From Granulimonas faecalis (GTDB lineage Bacteria; Actinomycetota; Coriobacteriia; Coriobacteriales; Atopobiaceae), in assembly GCF_022834715.1 (NCBI RefSeq), contig NZ_BQKC01000001.1, positions 1,524,501 to 1,588,500 of the forward strand: 64,000 nt of DNA. Direction: 5' to 3'. Both the position numbers and the translations under genes were made by a program. How positions within the stretch are numbered: position 1 is the stretch's first letter; every line of letters begins with the position of its first letter. Shown here piece after piece: positions 25,466 through 33,915 of the stretch. The notes under the pieces were generated by a model. That model did no database searches. It saw only the letters and a program-made list of their open reading frames with translations, and had not been told where the DNA came from.

Positions 25466-27271
25466 TCAGTTCTTGGAGAAGAGGCCCGATCCCCAGATGT
25501 CGTCGCCGTCGGTGGAGAGGCCCCCGCCGAGGGCGAAGTCGCGCAGGTAGCCGCGGATGTCGGTGGGCATGGCGGCCTCCGCCGGGTCGGGCACCGAGGC
25601 CTCCACACCGGCGATGGCCTGGAACCGCCCGATGAGCTCCGCCACGTCGTCCGTCGGCTCGCCGTCGTCGGAGAAGACGCCGTCGAGCTCCTCGTCGGTG
25701 CGCACGCGGTCGTCCCAGTGGCACGAGAGCGGCATCCGGTGCTCCACGAGGGAGCGGTCCGACAGCACGGGGCCCACGGGGCAGGTACGGCGCCCAAGCT
25801 CCGAGGCGATGACGCGCGAGAGGACGGCGCGGGCCTCGTCGGGGGGCGTCCCCGCGCGCACGAGGTCCGTGAGCGACTCGCCGCGCTCGATGACCCTGAG
25901 CAGCAGGGAGTCTATGTCCGACAGCGAGCGGGCCTTGGAGCGCAGGCGCGGCAGGGCCACGATGCCGACGGGCACCTCGAGGCGCGCCTGAACGGTGCGG
26001 GGCACCACCGGGCTCTTGAGGTTACGGTCGGACACGAGAGCGGTGAGGTCGGTGCGGTAGACGTCCGAGAAGGGCGCGAACAGGGCTCCGTGGTAGTCGT
26101 CGGGGTCCTGACCCAGGGCGAGGGCGGTCTTGTCCACTGAGGTGAGCGGCAGGAGGCGCTCGTCGGGAAAGATGCGCGGGGCGACGGCGCGGGCGAACCG
26201 GCACCAGAGCGACGGCGAGGCGTCGCCGAGGAGCTCCCCCACGGCCGAGAGGGTCTCCGCGGGCACCTCCTCGCAGCCGATGCGCAGGTTGGAGGCCAGC
26301 CGGCGGGCATCGGCCACAGCGTCCCCGCCCATGGCCGGTACGATGAGCCCGTGCACCCGGGTGGGGCCGAGGGCGTCCACGGAGAGCGCAGCGAGGGCGC
26401 AGGAGAGGAGGTCGCCCGTCATGGGCAGCCACACGCCGTCCCACCCCTGCTTGTCCACGAAGTCGCGGAGGGTCACCGTGAGGGCGCTCCAGAGTGAGCG
26501 CATGCGGTGGTACGAGGGCGGCGCCACCGGGTCCTCGAGCGGGCCCTCGGCGAGGGGCTCGACCTCGGTGACGGCAGCGGCCTCCTCGAAGGCGGGCAGC
26601 ACGCAGGCGAGCTCGCCCCACGGCGCGAGGATGAACGAGCCGCCGGCGTAGGCCATCTCGTCCTGGGCGCCCACGGAGTTCACGGCCACGAGCCAGCTGT
26701 TGGCGCGCGTGGCGTCCTGAAGGTAGAAGCCGTCGCCCACCGAGCTGGCCATGGACGTGGCCTCGTCGTCCGTGTTGTAACCCTCGAAGGGCAGGTAGAC
26801 GATGACATCGGCGTTCTCGACCCCCTGGGAGTAGACGTCCAGTCCCGCGAAGTCGAAGGCCACGCCGAAGTCCGTGTCGCCAAGCTGGAACTGCACGGCG
26901 GGCTCCTCCACGGGCATGGAGCCGCGGGCGTTGACGTTGGCCAGGTAGGAGGCCATGCGCAGGGGCACGATGCGACCCTCGTGGATGTAGGCGACCTCGG
27001 GCACCGGGGCGCCGGCGAACTCGAAGACGAAGGGCACGAGCGACGGCACGGAGCAGCCGTCGGCGAGGCTGTCGAGGGCCGCGGCGACGTCCGCCTGGAA
27101 GCCCTCGGCGTTGAGCAGGGTCTGGGGGTCGTAACCGGTGAGCACGCAGGCCGGGTACACGGCGAGGTCGGCCCCCTGGCGCACGAAGGCGCGGTCGTGG
27201 GCGAGAATCCTCTCGACCGTGTCCTCGAAGGCGCCCATGGTCGCGTTCATCTGGGCAATGGCAATCTTCAT
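25466..27271 (-). CDS. NAD-synthetase (NadE) homologue lacking both active sites
   Basis: 601 residues that follow the two-domain plan of glutamine-dependent NAD synthetase: nitrilase-like amidase (1-270) then a PP-loop synthetase (about 300-500). Catalytic positions are lost. The amidase Glu is Ala41 (YPACVLTGY where YPE/FPE is normal); the Lys motif RKxxLPNY is replaced by LRMASYLAN; the Cys in ICED is replaced by FGVAFDF. In the second domain the ATP loop SGGIDSA reads TGDLLSC, and the NKSE motif reads VDKT. Flanking residues (VDALGPTRVHG, ADARRLASNL) still align well. It is therefore a pseudoenzyme, perhaps regulatory. The ATG at 27271 is preceded by GGGAGGCTTTCC. It is monocistronic. Confidence 0.82.
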   Translation of the reverse strand: MKIAIAQMNATMGAFEDTVERILAHDRAFVRQGADLAVYPACVLTGYDPQTLLNAEGFQADVAAALDSLADGCSVPSLVPFVFEFAGAPVPEVAYIHEGRIVPLRMASYLANVNARGSMPVEEPAVQFQLGDTDFGVAFDFAGLDVYSQGVENADVIVYLPFEGYNTDDEATSMASSVGDGFYLQDATRANSWLVAVNSVGAQDEMAYAGGSFILAPWGELACVLPAFEEAAAVTEVEPLAEGPLEDPVAPPSYHRMRSLWSALTVTLRDFVDKQGWDGVWLPMTGDLLSCALAALSVDALGPTRVHGLIVPAMGGDAVADARRLASNLRIGCEEVPAETLSAVGELLGDASPSLWCRFARAVAPRIFPDERLLPLTSVDKTALALGQDPDDYHGALFAPFSDVYRTDLTALVSDRNLKSPVVPRTVQARLEVPVGIVALPRLRSKARSLSDIDSLLLRVIERGESLTDLVRAGTPPDEARAVLSRVIASELGRRTCPVGPVLSDRSLVEHRMPLSCHWDDRVRTDEELDGVFSDDGEPTDDVAELIGRFQAIAGVEASVPDPAEAAMPTDIRGYLRDFALGGGLSTDGDDIWGSGLFSKN

Positions 27272-27399
27272 GGAAAGCCTCCCTCTCCCTTGGCCCCAAG
27301 CATACCCCACGGGCACAAACCGCGTGATAGCGCCCAATGGAATTGAGGAGGTCCCGCCATACATAGACGTATCCACCGCTGCGGGCAGCACCCGCCACT

Positions 27400-27449
27400 G
27401 TCCCACCACCCGGACACTTTTGTCCCAATGGTCGGACACTTCTGTCCCA
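27400..27449. repeat. GTCCCAC/TTTTGTCCCA repeat, copy 2 with a partial second unit
   Basis: The 28 bases at 27400-27427 are identical to 14508-14535. A half copy (TCGGACACTTCTGTCCCA) follows directly and ends at 27449, as in the third locus at 48998, where the second half copy also follows. Confidence 0.8.
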
Positions 27450-27492
27450 CCTCGCCGGCGGTGCGGGGCCGCCCCGGTCCGAGGCCGCGGCG

Positions 27493-27550
27493 GCGTGCGG
27501 CGGGGCCGCCCTGTAGGGGTTGCGTGCGGCGGGGACGCCCTGTAGGGGCG
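27493..27550. repeat. 29-bp tandem pair with CCCTGTAGGG palindrome
   Basis: Units 27493-27521 and 27522-27550 each read GCGTGCGGCGGGG then CGCCCTGTAGGGG, differing at about three positions. CCCTGTAGGG is a near-palindrome. Similar CCCTACAGGG-bearing repeats are common in gut Firmicutes intergenic DNA; that comparison is from memory, not a search. Confidence 0.6.
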
Positions 27551-27801
27551 CCCTGCAACGGGGCGGCGGGTCGCGCACCGGGGCGCCTTTGCGTGCCGTA
27601 ACCCGCCCTCCAAGGCCCCTTTGCGGCAGAGAGGCGCCGGAGGGCGCACGGCAACGCGGGCCCGCGCCAGAGGGGCGTTGCGGGGCGGCCCTGCACGGCA
27701 CCGCCGCGACCGCCCCCGACGGGCAGGGTGCCGTTGCGGAGACGCCCCGCCTCGGGTCACGGTCGCCGCCGCGACCAAACATCACAATCGCAATAGGATA
27801 A

Positions 27802-28029
27802 GTGACAGATGGGCCAGGCACCTCTGTCACGTGACAGATGGGCCAGGCACCTCTGTCACGCGCCTCTGTCACGCGCCTCTGCCACGCGGCCCCGGAGACA
27901 ACCCCGCCGCAGGCCACGACCCCGTCACAGGCCCCCGTCAGGCAGGGAGGCCCCGGCGACGCACTCGCCGGGGCCTCCCATCACAATCGCAATAGAGGAA
28001 GTGACAGATGGGCCAGGCACCTCTGTCAC
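27802..28029. repeat. three 29-bp GTGACAGATGGGCC hairpin repeats
   Basis: Units 27802-27830, 27831-27859 and 28001-28029 are identical. They run from GTGACAGATGGGCC to AGGCACCTCTGTCAC, whose ends GTGACAGA/TCTGTCAC pair. Units 1 and 3 are each preceded by the same leader ATCACAATCGCAATAG (27781-27796; 27980-27995), so a larger unit was copied. Degenerate CGCCTCTGTCAC pieces follow unit 2. The related CATCTGTCACTT occurs at 49088. Confidence 0.8.
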
Positions 28030-28056
28030 GTCATGCGCTCCGGAAAGGGGCGCGGC

Positions 28057-28440
28057 CTAGAACTCCCGCTTCCACAGGCCGTGGAGGTTGCAGTACTCGT
28101 AGGCGGTGCCGTGCTCGATGCCCTTGCCGTTGAAGGTGAGCTCGGGGGCCTCGCCGGGCTTGAGGTACTTGATCATGACGTTGCCCTCGGGATCCACGAC
28201 GGCGGCCCACTGGATGTAGTGGGCGTCGAGCATGGGGTGGTCGGCGGAGCCGATGTGCACCACGATGTCGTCGCCGTCGCGGGTGACGACGGGGACGTGC
28301 TTCTCGGTGGCGGCGTCGGTGGAGTCGGCGACGAGGAGCTCCATGGGCTCCCCGCAGCACACCGGCGTCACGCCGCCGTCCTGCACGGTGTAGAAGATGT
28401 TGCCGCAGTGGTTGCAGCGCCAGAACTTGATGTCTGCCAT
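28057..28440 (-). CDS. desulfoferrodoxin (2Fe superoxide reductase)
   Basis: 127 residues, normal for the family. Center I (desulforedoxin-like) has Cys9, Cys12, Cys28 and Cys29. Center II, the reactive iron, has His48, His68, His74, Cys117 and His120, with the EKH motif carrying the lysine (Lys47) used in catalysis. All ligands are present. It reduces superoxide to peroxide without making oxygen, which suits an anaerobe. It is monocistronic with about 140 bp to the next gene upstream. The ATG at 28440 follows GAAAGGACCCAACC. Confidence 0.96.
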   Translation of the reverse strand: MADIKFWRCNHCGNIFYTVQDGGVTPVCCGEPMELLVADSTDAATEKHVPVVTRDGDDIVVHIGSADHPMLDAHYIQWAAVVDPEGNVMIKYLKPGEAPELTFNGKGIEHGTAYEYCNLHGLWKREF

Positions 28441-28582
28441 GGTTGGGTCCTTTCGTCTGTCGGGAGCCGGTCCGGCCCCCACGATCCTTGACTGTCTACC
28501 ACCGGGCGCACCGCCCATGCGCCGCGCGGGAACGCCCAGAAGAAATCCAAACCCTCCCCCGGCGAACCGGGCGGCGCCGGCG

Positions 28583-30034
28583 TCACGGGACGATGAGCAC
28601 GACGCCCGCCACGGCAGCCGCGAGCACGCAGAGCGCGAGCACCTGCTCGCCGCGCGGCAGCCGCTCGCCCCGGCGCGCCCAGAGATACACCGGGAGCCCC
28701 GCCGCATAGAGGATACAGGCCACGGCAAGGAGCTGCACACCGGCCTCTAGCACGAGGTATGCGGAGAAAAGCGATCCGAGGGCGCCCGTGACGAGTCCCG
28801 AGCGGCGCCCGGTGACGCCTCCCCAGGGGCCCCGGAGCGCCAGCTTGAGGAGGAACAGGCAGCACACGAGGTAACAGGGCATGGCCATGACTGCCGTGAT
28901 GTTGACCATGGCCGACCACGCGGCCCCCGAGAGGAAGTGGGCGGCCACGAGCATGCACTGGATCAGGACGCAGGTCACAAAGAGCGAGAAGGTGGGGGCG
29001 CCGAACCGGTTCTCCCGTGCGAAGGCGGCGGGGAACACGTGGTCGCGGGCGGCGAACAGCGGCATCTGCCCGAGCATCACAGTCCACACGAGCCACGCCG
29101 AGAGGAGCGACACCACGACGCCCGCCTTCACCACGGCGGAGGCCCACCCCATCCCGAGGGCGTCGAGGATGGAGGCCATGGAGGGGCTCGCGGCGGCGGC
29201 GACCTGGTCCTGCGTGAGGCAGCCGAAGGGCAGGAGCGACACAAGCACGTAGAGCACGAGCACCACGACGTAGCCGGCCACCGTGGCCGCGGAGACGGCC
29301 TTGGCGCTCTTGGCCTCCCCCGACACGACGACCGCGCCCTCGACGCCGATGAAGAGGAACAGCGTCACCGTCATGGTGTCGCCGACCTGGCCTAAGAAGG
29401 CCGCTGGCTCCAGGCCCGCGAGGCCGGCCGAACCGGCCAGGTGCTCCCCCACGAAGGCGAGGGAGAACCGCGACGCCAACAGGCAGGCGAACAGCACGAT
29501 GGGCACCACCTTGCAGACGGTGCCCACGACGTTGATGGCGGCCGAGCTCTCGGCGCCGCGACGCGCGAGGAGGAACATCGCCCACGTGACGCACGAGGAG
29601 AGGGCCACGGACGCCCAGTTGCTGCCGTCGCCGAACACGCCCAGGAAGACGGCGTCGAGGGTGGCCGGCAGCAGCACGCCGTAGGCCACCATGGCGAAGA
29701 TATTGCAGACCCAGTAGCCGTAGGCCACGAGGTAGCCCGCCAGCGGGCCGAAGCCCCGCTCGGCGTAGGTGTAGATGCCGTTCTTGAGCTCGGGCTGCTG
29801 GAGCGACAGCACGCGGAACGTGTTGACGACGAAGACCATTCCCACGCCGGTGACGACCCAGGCGAGGGCGACGGCGGCAGGGCCGGAGGTCTCGGCCACG
29901 GACTTGGGGAGGTTGTAGACCCCTCCCCCGAGCATGGCCGAGACCACCAGGCACACCAAGCCGAAGAAGCCTATGCGGCGGGTGGGCGTGCCGCCCGCCG
30001 GAGCCGCGCCTGCGGCAGCGCCTCTCCCACCCAC
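28583..30034 (-). CDS. APC-superfamily basic amino acid/polyamine antiporter (ArcD/AdiC-like)
   Basis: 483 residues with about 12 membrane segments. It opens GFFGLVCLVVSAMLGGGVYNLP, matching the GSGIF/GGGIY helix-1 motif of APA antiporters. NGIYTYAERGFG and GVEGAVVVSGEAKS follow. It is closely related in length and motif order to the gene at 37005-38456. Likely exchanges an amino acid for its product (for example arginine/ornithine), but the substrate is inferred. It starts with GTG at 30034, 3 bp after the stop of the upstream permease, so it is translationally linked and shares that operon. Confidence 0.88.
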   Translation of the reverse strand: MGGRGAAAGAAPAGGTPTRRIGFFGLVCLVVSAMLGGGVYNLPKSVAETSGPAAVALAWVVTGVGMVFVVNTFRVLSLQQPELKNGIYTYAERGFGPLAGYLVAYGYWVCNIFAMVAYGVLLPATLDAVFLGVFGDGSNWASVALSSCVTWAMFLLARRGAESSAAINVVGTVCKVVPIVLFACLLASRFSLAFVGEHLAGSAGLAGLEPAAFLGQVGDTMTVTLFLFIGVEGAVVVSGEAKSAKAVSAATVAGYVVVLVLYVLVSLLPFGCLTQDQVAAAASPSMASILDALGMGWASAVVKAGVVVSLLSAWLVWTVMLGQMPLFAARDHVFPAAFARENRFGAPTFSLFVTCVLIQCMLVAAHFLSGAAWSAMVNITAVMAMPCYLVCCLFLLKLALRGPWGGVTGRRSGLVTGALGSLFSAYLVLEAGVQLLAVACILYAAGLPVYLWARRGERLPRGEQVLALCVLAAAVAGVVLIVP

Positions 30035-30037
30035 GGA

Positions 30038-31486
30038 TCAGCCGAAGTCGATCTCGTGCTTGAACACACGAGTCTGGACCAGGTAGTAGATGACGCCGAG
30101 GAGCACCCAGCCCCAACCCATGAAGAGAATCTGGGGGTCGATGGAGAACAGGATGGCACCGGTGACCAAGGCGCCGAGGACAGGCAGCACGGCGGACCGC
30201 AAGAAGGGCAGCTTGACCTTCTTGCGGCCGAGGGCGTACCAGATGACGCAGATGTTGAGCAGGCAATAGGTGGACAGGGCGCCGAAGTTGCTGAGCTTGG
30301 CCACCTGGGTCATGCCGAGCGGGATGAGGAACAGCAGCATGACAAGGGACAGGGCGCACACGAAGAGCGTGGCCACCTGGGGCACGCCGGTCTTCTTGTC
30401 CATGATGCCGAGTTCCTTGGGCAGGGCGCCCGAGCGGCTCATGACGTACAGCACGCGCGAGATGGAGGTGGTGGCGGTGAGGCCGGTGAAGGCGCCGAGG
30501 GCGATGGCGTTGGCGACGGCGCAGACCACGCCGAACCAGGGGCCGCCAACGGTACCCGCGAGCAGGTAGAAGCCGGTGTCGGCGTGGCCGGCCATGATGG
30601 AGCCGGTGGGGTCGACGCAGGTGGCCACGTAGCACATGCCCACGAACATGCAGGCGAGGATGACCACGATGACGAGCATGGACTTGGCCGGCCCCTTCTT
30701 GGGGTCCTTGGCCTCCTCGGTGAGGGTCGCCACGCAGCCGAAGCCCACGAACGACATGGCGCCGAGGGAGACGGAGCCCATGAGGCTCTTGGGCTCGATC
30801 TTGGACGGGTCGACGAACGCCGTGAGGGTGAAGCCGCTCGTGGAGGGGTGCCCGAGGATGTAGGCGACGCCGAAGACGATGAACATGGCGAAGACCACGA
30901 TCTCGCAGACCAGGGCGACCTTCTCGACCTTGATGGCGTTGCCGAGGCTTCGGATGGACAGGCACGTAACGAACGTGAGGAAGATGAGGCACCAGGCCCA
31001 CACCGGCACCTGGGGGAGGTACTGGTTCAGCGCCTGGCCGGCCTGGATGAACATGAGGTCGGGCGTGATGAGGTACTGCAGGAGCATGAGCCAGCCCGCG
31101 ACGAAGCCCACGGCGGGCGAGATGGTCTGGCTGGCATAGGTGTAGATGGAGCCCGACGACGGGAACAGCGGGATCATCACGCCGAAGGAGAAGACCGTGA
31201 AGAGCATGCCCACGGCGCCGATGAGGTAGGACAGGGCGGGCATGCCGTTGGAAGTCTGGAAGATGGAGGCGTAGAGGGCGAAGGGCGCGATGGGCACCAT
31301 CATGATCATGCCGTAGGACACCATGTCCTTGATGCCCAGCTTCTTGGGCGCCGGTATCTTCTTCTCCGGCGTCACAGGGGCCATGCCGCCCTGGGTCTCG
31401 GGGTCGTAGTGGTACCTGAGACCACGCTCGCCCGGGACCGCGACGGTCGTGGCGGACGCTCTCTCCTCCTGGGTGCTCTGGGCCAT
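30038..31486 (-). CDS. APC-superfamily amino acid permease
   Basis: 482 residues, about 12 membrane segments after a 50-residue cytosolic N-terminus (TPEKKIPAPKKLGIKD). Motifs: PLFPSSGSIYTYASQ and GFGCVATLTEEAKDPKKG, where the E-E-x-x-x-P pattern is standard for amino-acid permeases. Resembles the AAT/ACT-like permeases of Actinobacteria and Firmicutes. Substrate unknown. It precedes the ArcD-like gene by 3 bp and follows the GadC-like gene (31582-33855) across a terminator, so part of its expression may be read-through. Confidence 0.86.
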   Translation of the reverse strand: MAQSTQEERASATTVAVPGERGLRYHYDPETQGGMAPVTPEKKIPAPKKLGIKDMVSYGMIMMVPIAPFALYASIFQTSNGMPALSYLIGAVGMLFTVFSFGVMIPLFPSSGSIYTYASQTISPAVGFVAGWLMLLQYLITPDLMFIQAGQALNQYLPQVPVWAWCLIFLTFVTCLSIRSLGNAIKVEKVALVCEIVVFAMFIVFGVAYILGHPSTSGFTLTAFVDPSKIEPKSLMGSVSLGAMSFVGFGCVATLTEEAKDPKKGPAKSMLVIVVILACMFVGMCYVATCVDPTGSIMAGHADTGFYLLAGTVGGPWFGVVCAVANAIALGAFTGLTATTSISRVLYVMSRSGALPKELGIMDKKTGVPQVATLFVCALSLVMLLFLIPLGMTQVAKLSNFGALSTYCLLNICVIWYALGRKKVKLPFLRSAVLPVLGALVTGAILFSIDPQILFMGWGWVLLGVIYYLVQTRVFKHEIDFG

Positions 31487-31512
31487 TTCAGCCTGCTTTC
31501 TTGTCTGGTCCG

Positions 31513-31547
31513 GAAAGGCGCCGGCCGGGACTGGTCCGACCGGCGCC
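31513..31547 (-). terminator. terminator after the GadC-like gene
   Basis: Minus strand GGCGCCGG arms (31540-31547 and 31517-31524) around a 15-base loop are followed by TTTCC. It separates the GadC-like gene from the two downstream permeases. Confidence 0.6.
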
Positions 31548-31581
31548 GAGGTGTTTCCTATCTACCCACGGGGGCGTTGGG

Positions 31582-33855
31582 CTACGCCTTGGGGGCGTCG
31601 CCCTCGTCTGCCGCGACGGCGTGCTTGGCCGCGGGAGCGTCGTGGGCAGGTGCGTCGCCCCCGCCTGCAGCGGCGGCGTGTTTGGGCACGGGCTTGGCGG
31701 CACCGGCGTCCCCGACAGCGGCGTCCTTGGCGGCCTCCTGCTCCGCGGCCAAGGCCTCCCGGGCGGCGCGCTGGGCGCCGGCGAGGGCGGAGTCGGCCGC
31801 GATGCGGTTCTCCTCGGCCTGGATGCGCACCTGCTCGCGGGCCACGGCGGCCTCCGCGTCGGCGAGGGCCCGCTCGTCGGCCTGCTCCGCAGCGGTGGCG
31901 GCCCGGGCGTCGGCAGCGGGGTCGGCCGGGACCTTCTCGGCGGCCACCATCGCCGCGGGCGCGGCGGGGACGTCGGGGGCCTGCCTCACTGCCACGTCGG
32001 CCGAGGGGGTCGAGGGGTGCTTGAGGCCCGCATCGGCAGACGTGCCGATCTTGGCCGCGCGGGAGATCTGGGGCGGCTGGCTCAAGGGGATGGCGGGGCT
32101 CACGCCGCCGGCCGCGTCGATGGCGGGCTTCACGGGGTGGTTGATGGCGGCGGGGTCGTCGGCCGGAAGCGTGCCGGTGGCCTCGGCCTGCTTGATGGCG
32201 TCCTCAGGCAGCTTCTCGTTGGGGTCCCACAGGCGCTTGATAGGCAGGCCCATGGGGTTCTGGCCTTCGGAGAGCAGCGAGGTGGGGACGTTGGAGGCAA
32301 CCGGGGCCGGTTTCTTCAGGCCCTCGACCTGCCAGGTGAACGGGGCGAACTGGTTGGCGGGGTCGGCCCAGTCGTGCTTGCGGGAGACCTGGTAGAGCAG
32401 GAAGGAGATGCCGAGGACCACGGCGATGATCACGGCGATCACCACCACATAGGTGACGGGGCTGCCCACCTCCTGGGCCACCTGGGCGGGAGGGATGATG
32501 GCGAGCACGATGCCGAAGAGGCAGGAGGCCAGGCCGAGGCAAGCCACCACCCAGGCGCCCACCTTGCCGCCGGGCACCTTGAAGCTGCGGGGACGGTTGG
32601 GCTGGTCGTGGCGGAGCTTGAGGAACGACACGAACATGAGCACGTAGTAGAGCATGTAGAGGATGGTGATGGCCTGGGTGATCAAGATCACGAAGCCCTC
32701 GATGTTGGGGATGAGGAAGCACAGGAAGGCCACGACGGTCATGAAGGCCATCTGCAGGTACATGAGGCGGCTCGGCATGCCGTGCTTGTTGTTGCTCTGG
32801 AGCTGGCGGGGCAAAAAGCCGGAGCGGCCGGCCTGGCCGAGCATGTAGGAGGGGCCGGCCATGTTGGTGACGAGCGACGCCATGCCGGCGCCGAGGCCCG
32901 CCCACACGAACACCACGTAGATCCACGGGGCGCCGAAGCACTCTCCTAAGATCTTATAGGTCTGATTGAGGCCGTAGACGAGGTTCATCTGGCTCTCAGG
33001 CGTCACGATGGCGATGACCAACGTGCCGGCGATGAAGATGACGAGCGTCAAGATCATGCAGATGAAGATCGAGGCGGGGAACTCCTTCTGGGGGCTCTTG
33101 AGCTGCTTGATGTGGGCGGCGTTCATGTCGATGCCCGCAAAGGAGAAGAACACGCCGGCGGCCAGGGAGAGCGTGGCCAGCTTGAAGCCTCCGGAGAACG
33201 GGTTGAACGCCTCGGGGGTCACGGTCACATTGGGCTTGTTGCCCTGGGCAAGCCAGACCACGCACATGACGATCATGAAGGCCAGCGGGATGAACGTGCC
33301 GATGAGGACGCCGTACTTGGTGATGCGCGCAAAGGCCTTGACGCCCTTGGTGGAGACCCACGTAAGAATCCAGTAGTAGGCAAGCCAGGCCACCATGATG
33401 AGGAGCTGGTTCTGGGGGTGGTTCATGAAGTCGACGGCCCAGTCCCAGTCGGGCGTGAAGAAGCCGATTGTGGTGGAGGCGGTGGCGACACCGGAACCGA
33501 AGTTGATGGAGGTCTGGAACCAGAGGACCAAAAGGCACGTGAAGGCCAGGCCGGGGCCCATGGCCTCGCCGACCCACCGGAAGATGCCGCCGCGCTGGGA
33601 CCAGCCGCTGGCAAGCTCGGCCGCCACGAGGCCGGTGGGCAGGAAGAAGACGATGGCGCCGATGACGAAGAGCGTGATGGAGGAGAGGCCGTAGTAGGCC
33701 TGCTGCACGTCGTTGGCCACGGAGCCGATGATGGTCACATTCATCATGACCAGGGCCATGAGCGAGATGTACTGGCCCGACTTGTCGGGCCTGGGGGCCG
33801 CGGTCACCGCGTCGGCATGCCCCTTCACCTTGTCAAGGTGGTGATGTCCAAACAT
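31582..33855 (-). CDS. GadC-like glutamate/GABA-type antiporter with long Ala-rich tail
   Basis: 757 residues. The transporter core (about 25-490) has the family start MALVMMNVTIIGSV, SQRGGIFRWVGEAMG (the G-G-I-F-x-W motif of GadC) and some 12 membrane segments. Unusually, about 265 further residues form a cytosolic tail. It begins SRKHDWADPANQFAPFTW (residue about 489) and becomes Ala/Pro/Glu rich, with repeated ADA/AEEN helices that look like a coiled coil (AEAAVAREQVRIQAEENR). GadC itself has a short C-plug that closes the pore at neutral pH; this tail may be a much enlarged regulatory plug. The ATG at 33855 follows GAAAGGTCC. Confidence 0.86.
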   Translation of the reverse strand: MFGHHHLDKVKGHADAVTAAPRPDKSGQYISLMALVMMNVTIIGSVANDVQQAYYGLSSITLFVIGAIVFFLPTGLVAAELASGWSQRGGIFRWVGEAMGPGLAFTCLLVLWFQTSINFGSGVATASTTIGFFTPDWDWAVDFMNHPQNQLLIMVAWLAYYWILTWVSTKGVKAFARITKYGVLIGTFIPLAFMIVMCVVWLAQGNKPNVTVTPEAFNPFSGGFKLATLSLAAGVFFSFAGIDMNAAHIKQLKSPQKEFPASIFICMILTLVIFIAGTLVIAIVTPESQMNLVYGLNQTYKILGECFGAPWIYVVFVWAGLGAGMASLVTNMAGPSYMLGQAGRSGFLPRQLQSNNKHGMPSRLMYLQMAFMTVVAFLCFLIPNIEGFVILITQAITILYMLYYVLMFVSFLKLRHDQPNRPRSFKVPGGKVGAWVVACLGLASCLFGIVLAIIPPAQVAQEVGSPVTYVVVIAVIIAVVLGISFLLYQVSRKHDWADPANQFAPFTWQVEGLKKPAPVASNVPTSLLSEGQNPMGLPIKRLWDPNEKLPEDAIKQAEATGTLPADDPAAINHPVKPAIDAAGGVSPAIPLSQPPQISRAAKIGTSADAGLKHPSTPSADVAVRQAPDVPAAPAAMVAAEKVPADPAADARAATAAEQADERALADAEAAVAREQVRIQAEENRIAADSALAGAQRAAREALAAEQEAAKDAAVGDAGAAKPVPKHAAAAGGGDAPAHDAPAAKHAVAADEGDAPKA

Positions 33856-33869
33856 GGGAGGACCTTTCA

Positions 33870-33904
33870 AAAATCGAAAGGGGGAGGGGCCCGGCCCCTC
33901 CCCT
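33870..33904 (-). terminator. terminator or attenuator after pepC
   Basis: Minus strand: GGGGAGGGGCC and GGCCCCTCCCC arms (33893-33903; 33881-33891) form a strong stem, then CTTTCGATTTTTG. It sits between the pepC stop and the GadC-like start, 12 bp after the stop. Confidence 0.65.
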
Positions 33905-33915
33905 AAGGACAAAAA

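Larger units (their letters stand above)
27272..28056. repeat. 785-bp gene-free tract with stacked repeat families
   Basis: No convincing gene is present; the frames that stay open have biased, low-complexity translations. The tract holds, in order: the GTCCCAC/TTTTGTCCCA element (27400-27449), a 29-bp tandem pair (27493-27550), GC-rich imperfect palindromes up to about 27770, and three 29-bp hairpin units starting at 27802, 27831 and 28001. It separates the NadE pseudoenzyme promoter from the superoxide reductase stop. It looks like an insertion hotspot for REP-like elements. Confidence 0.7.

Noticed and set aside
27802-28029. CRISPR-like array
   Set aside because: Three 29-bp units, but two are directly joined with no spacer, the third is 141 bp away, and no cas gene is present.
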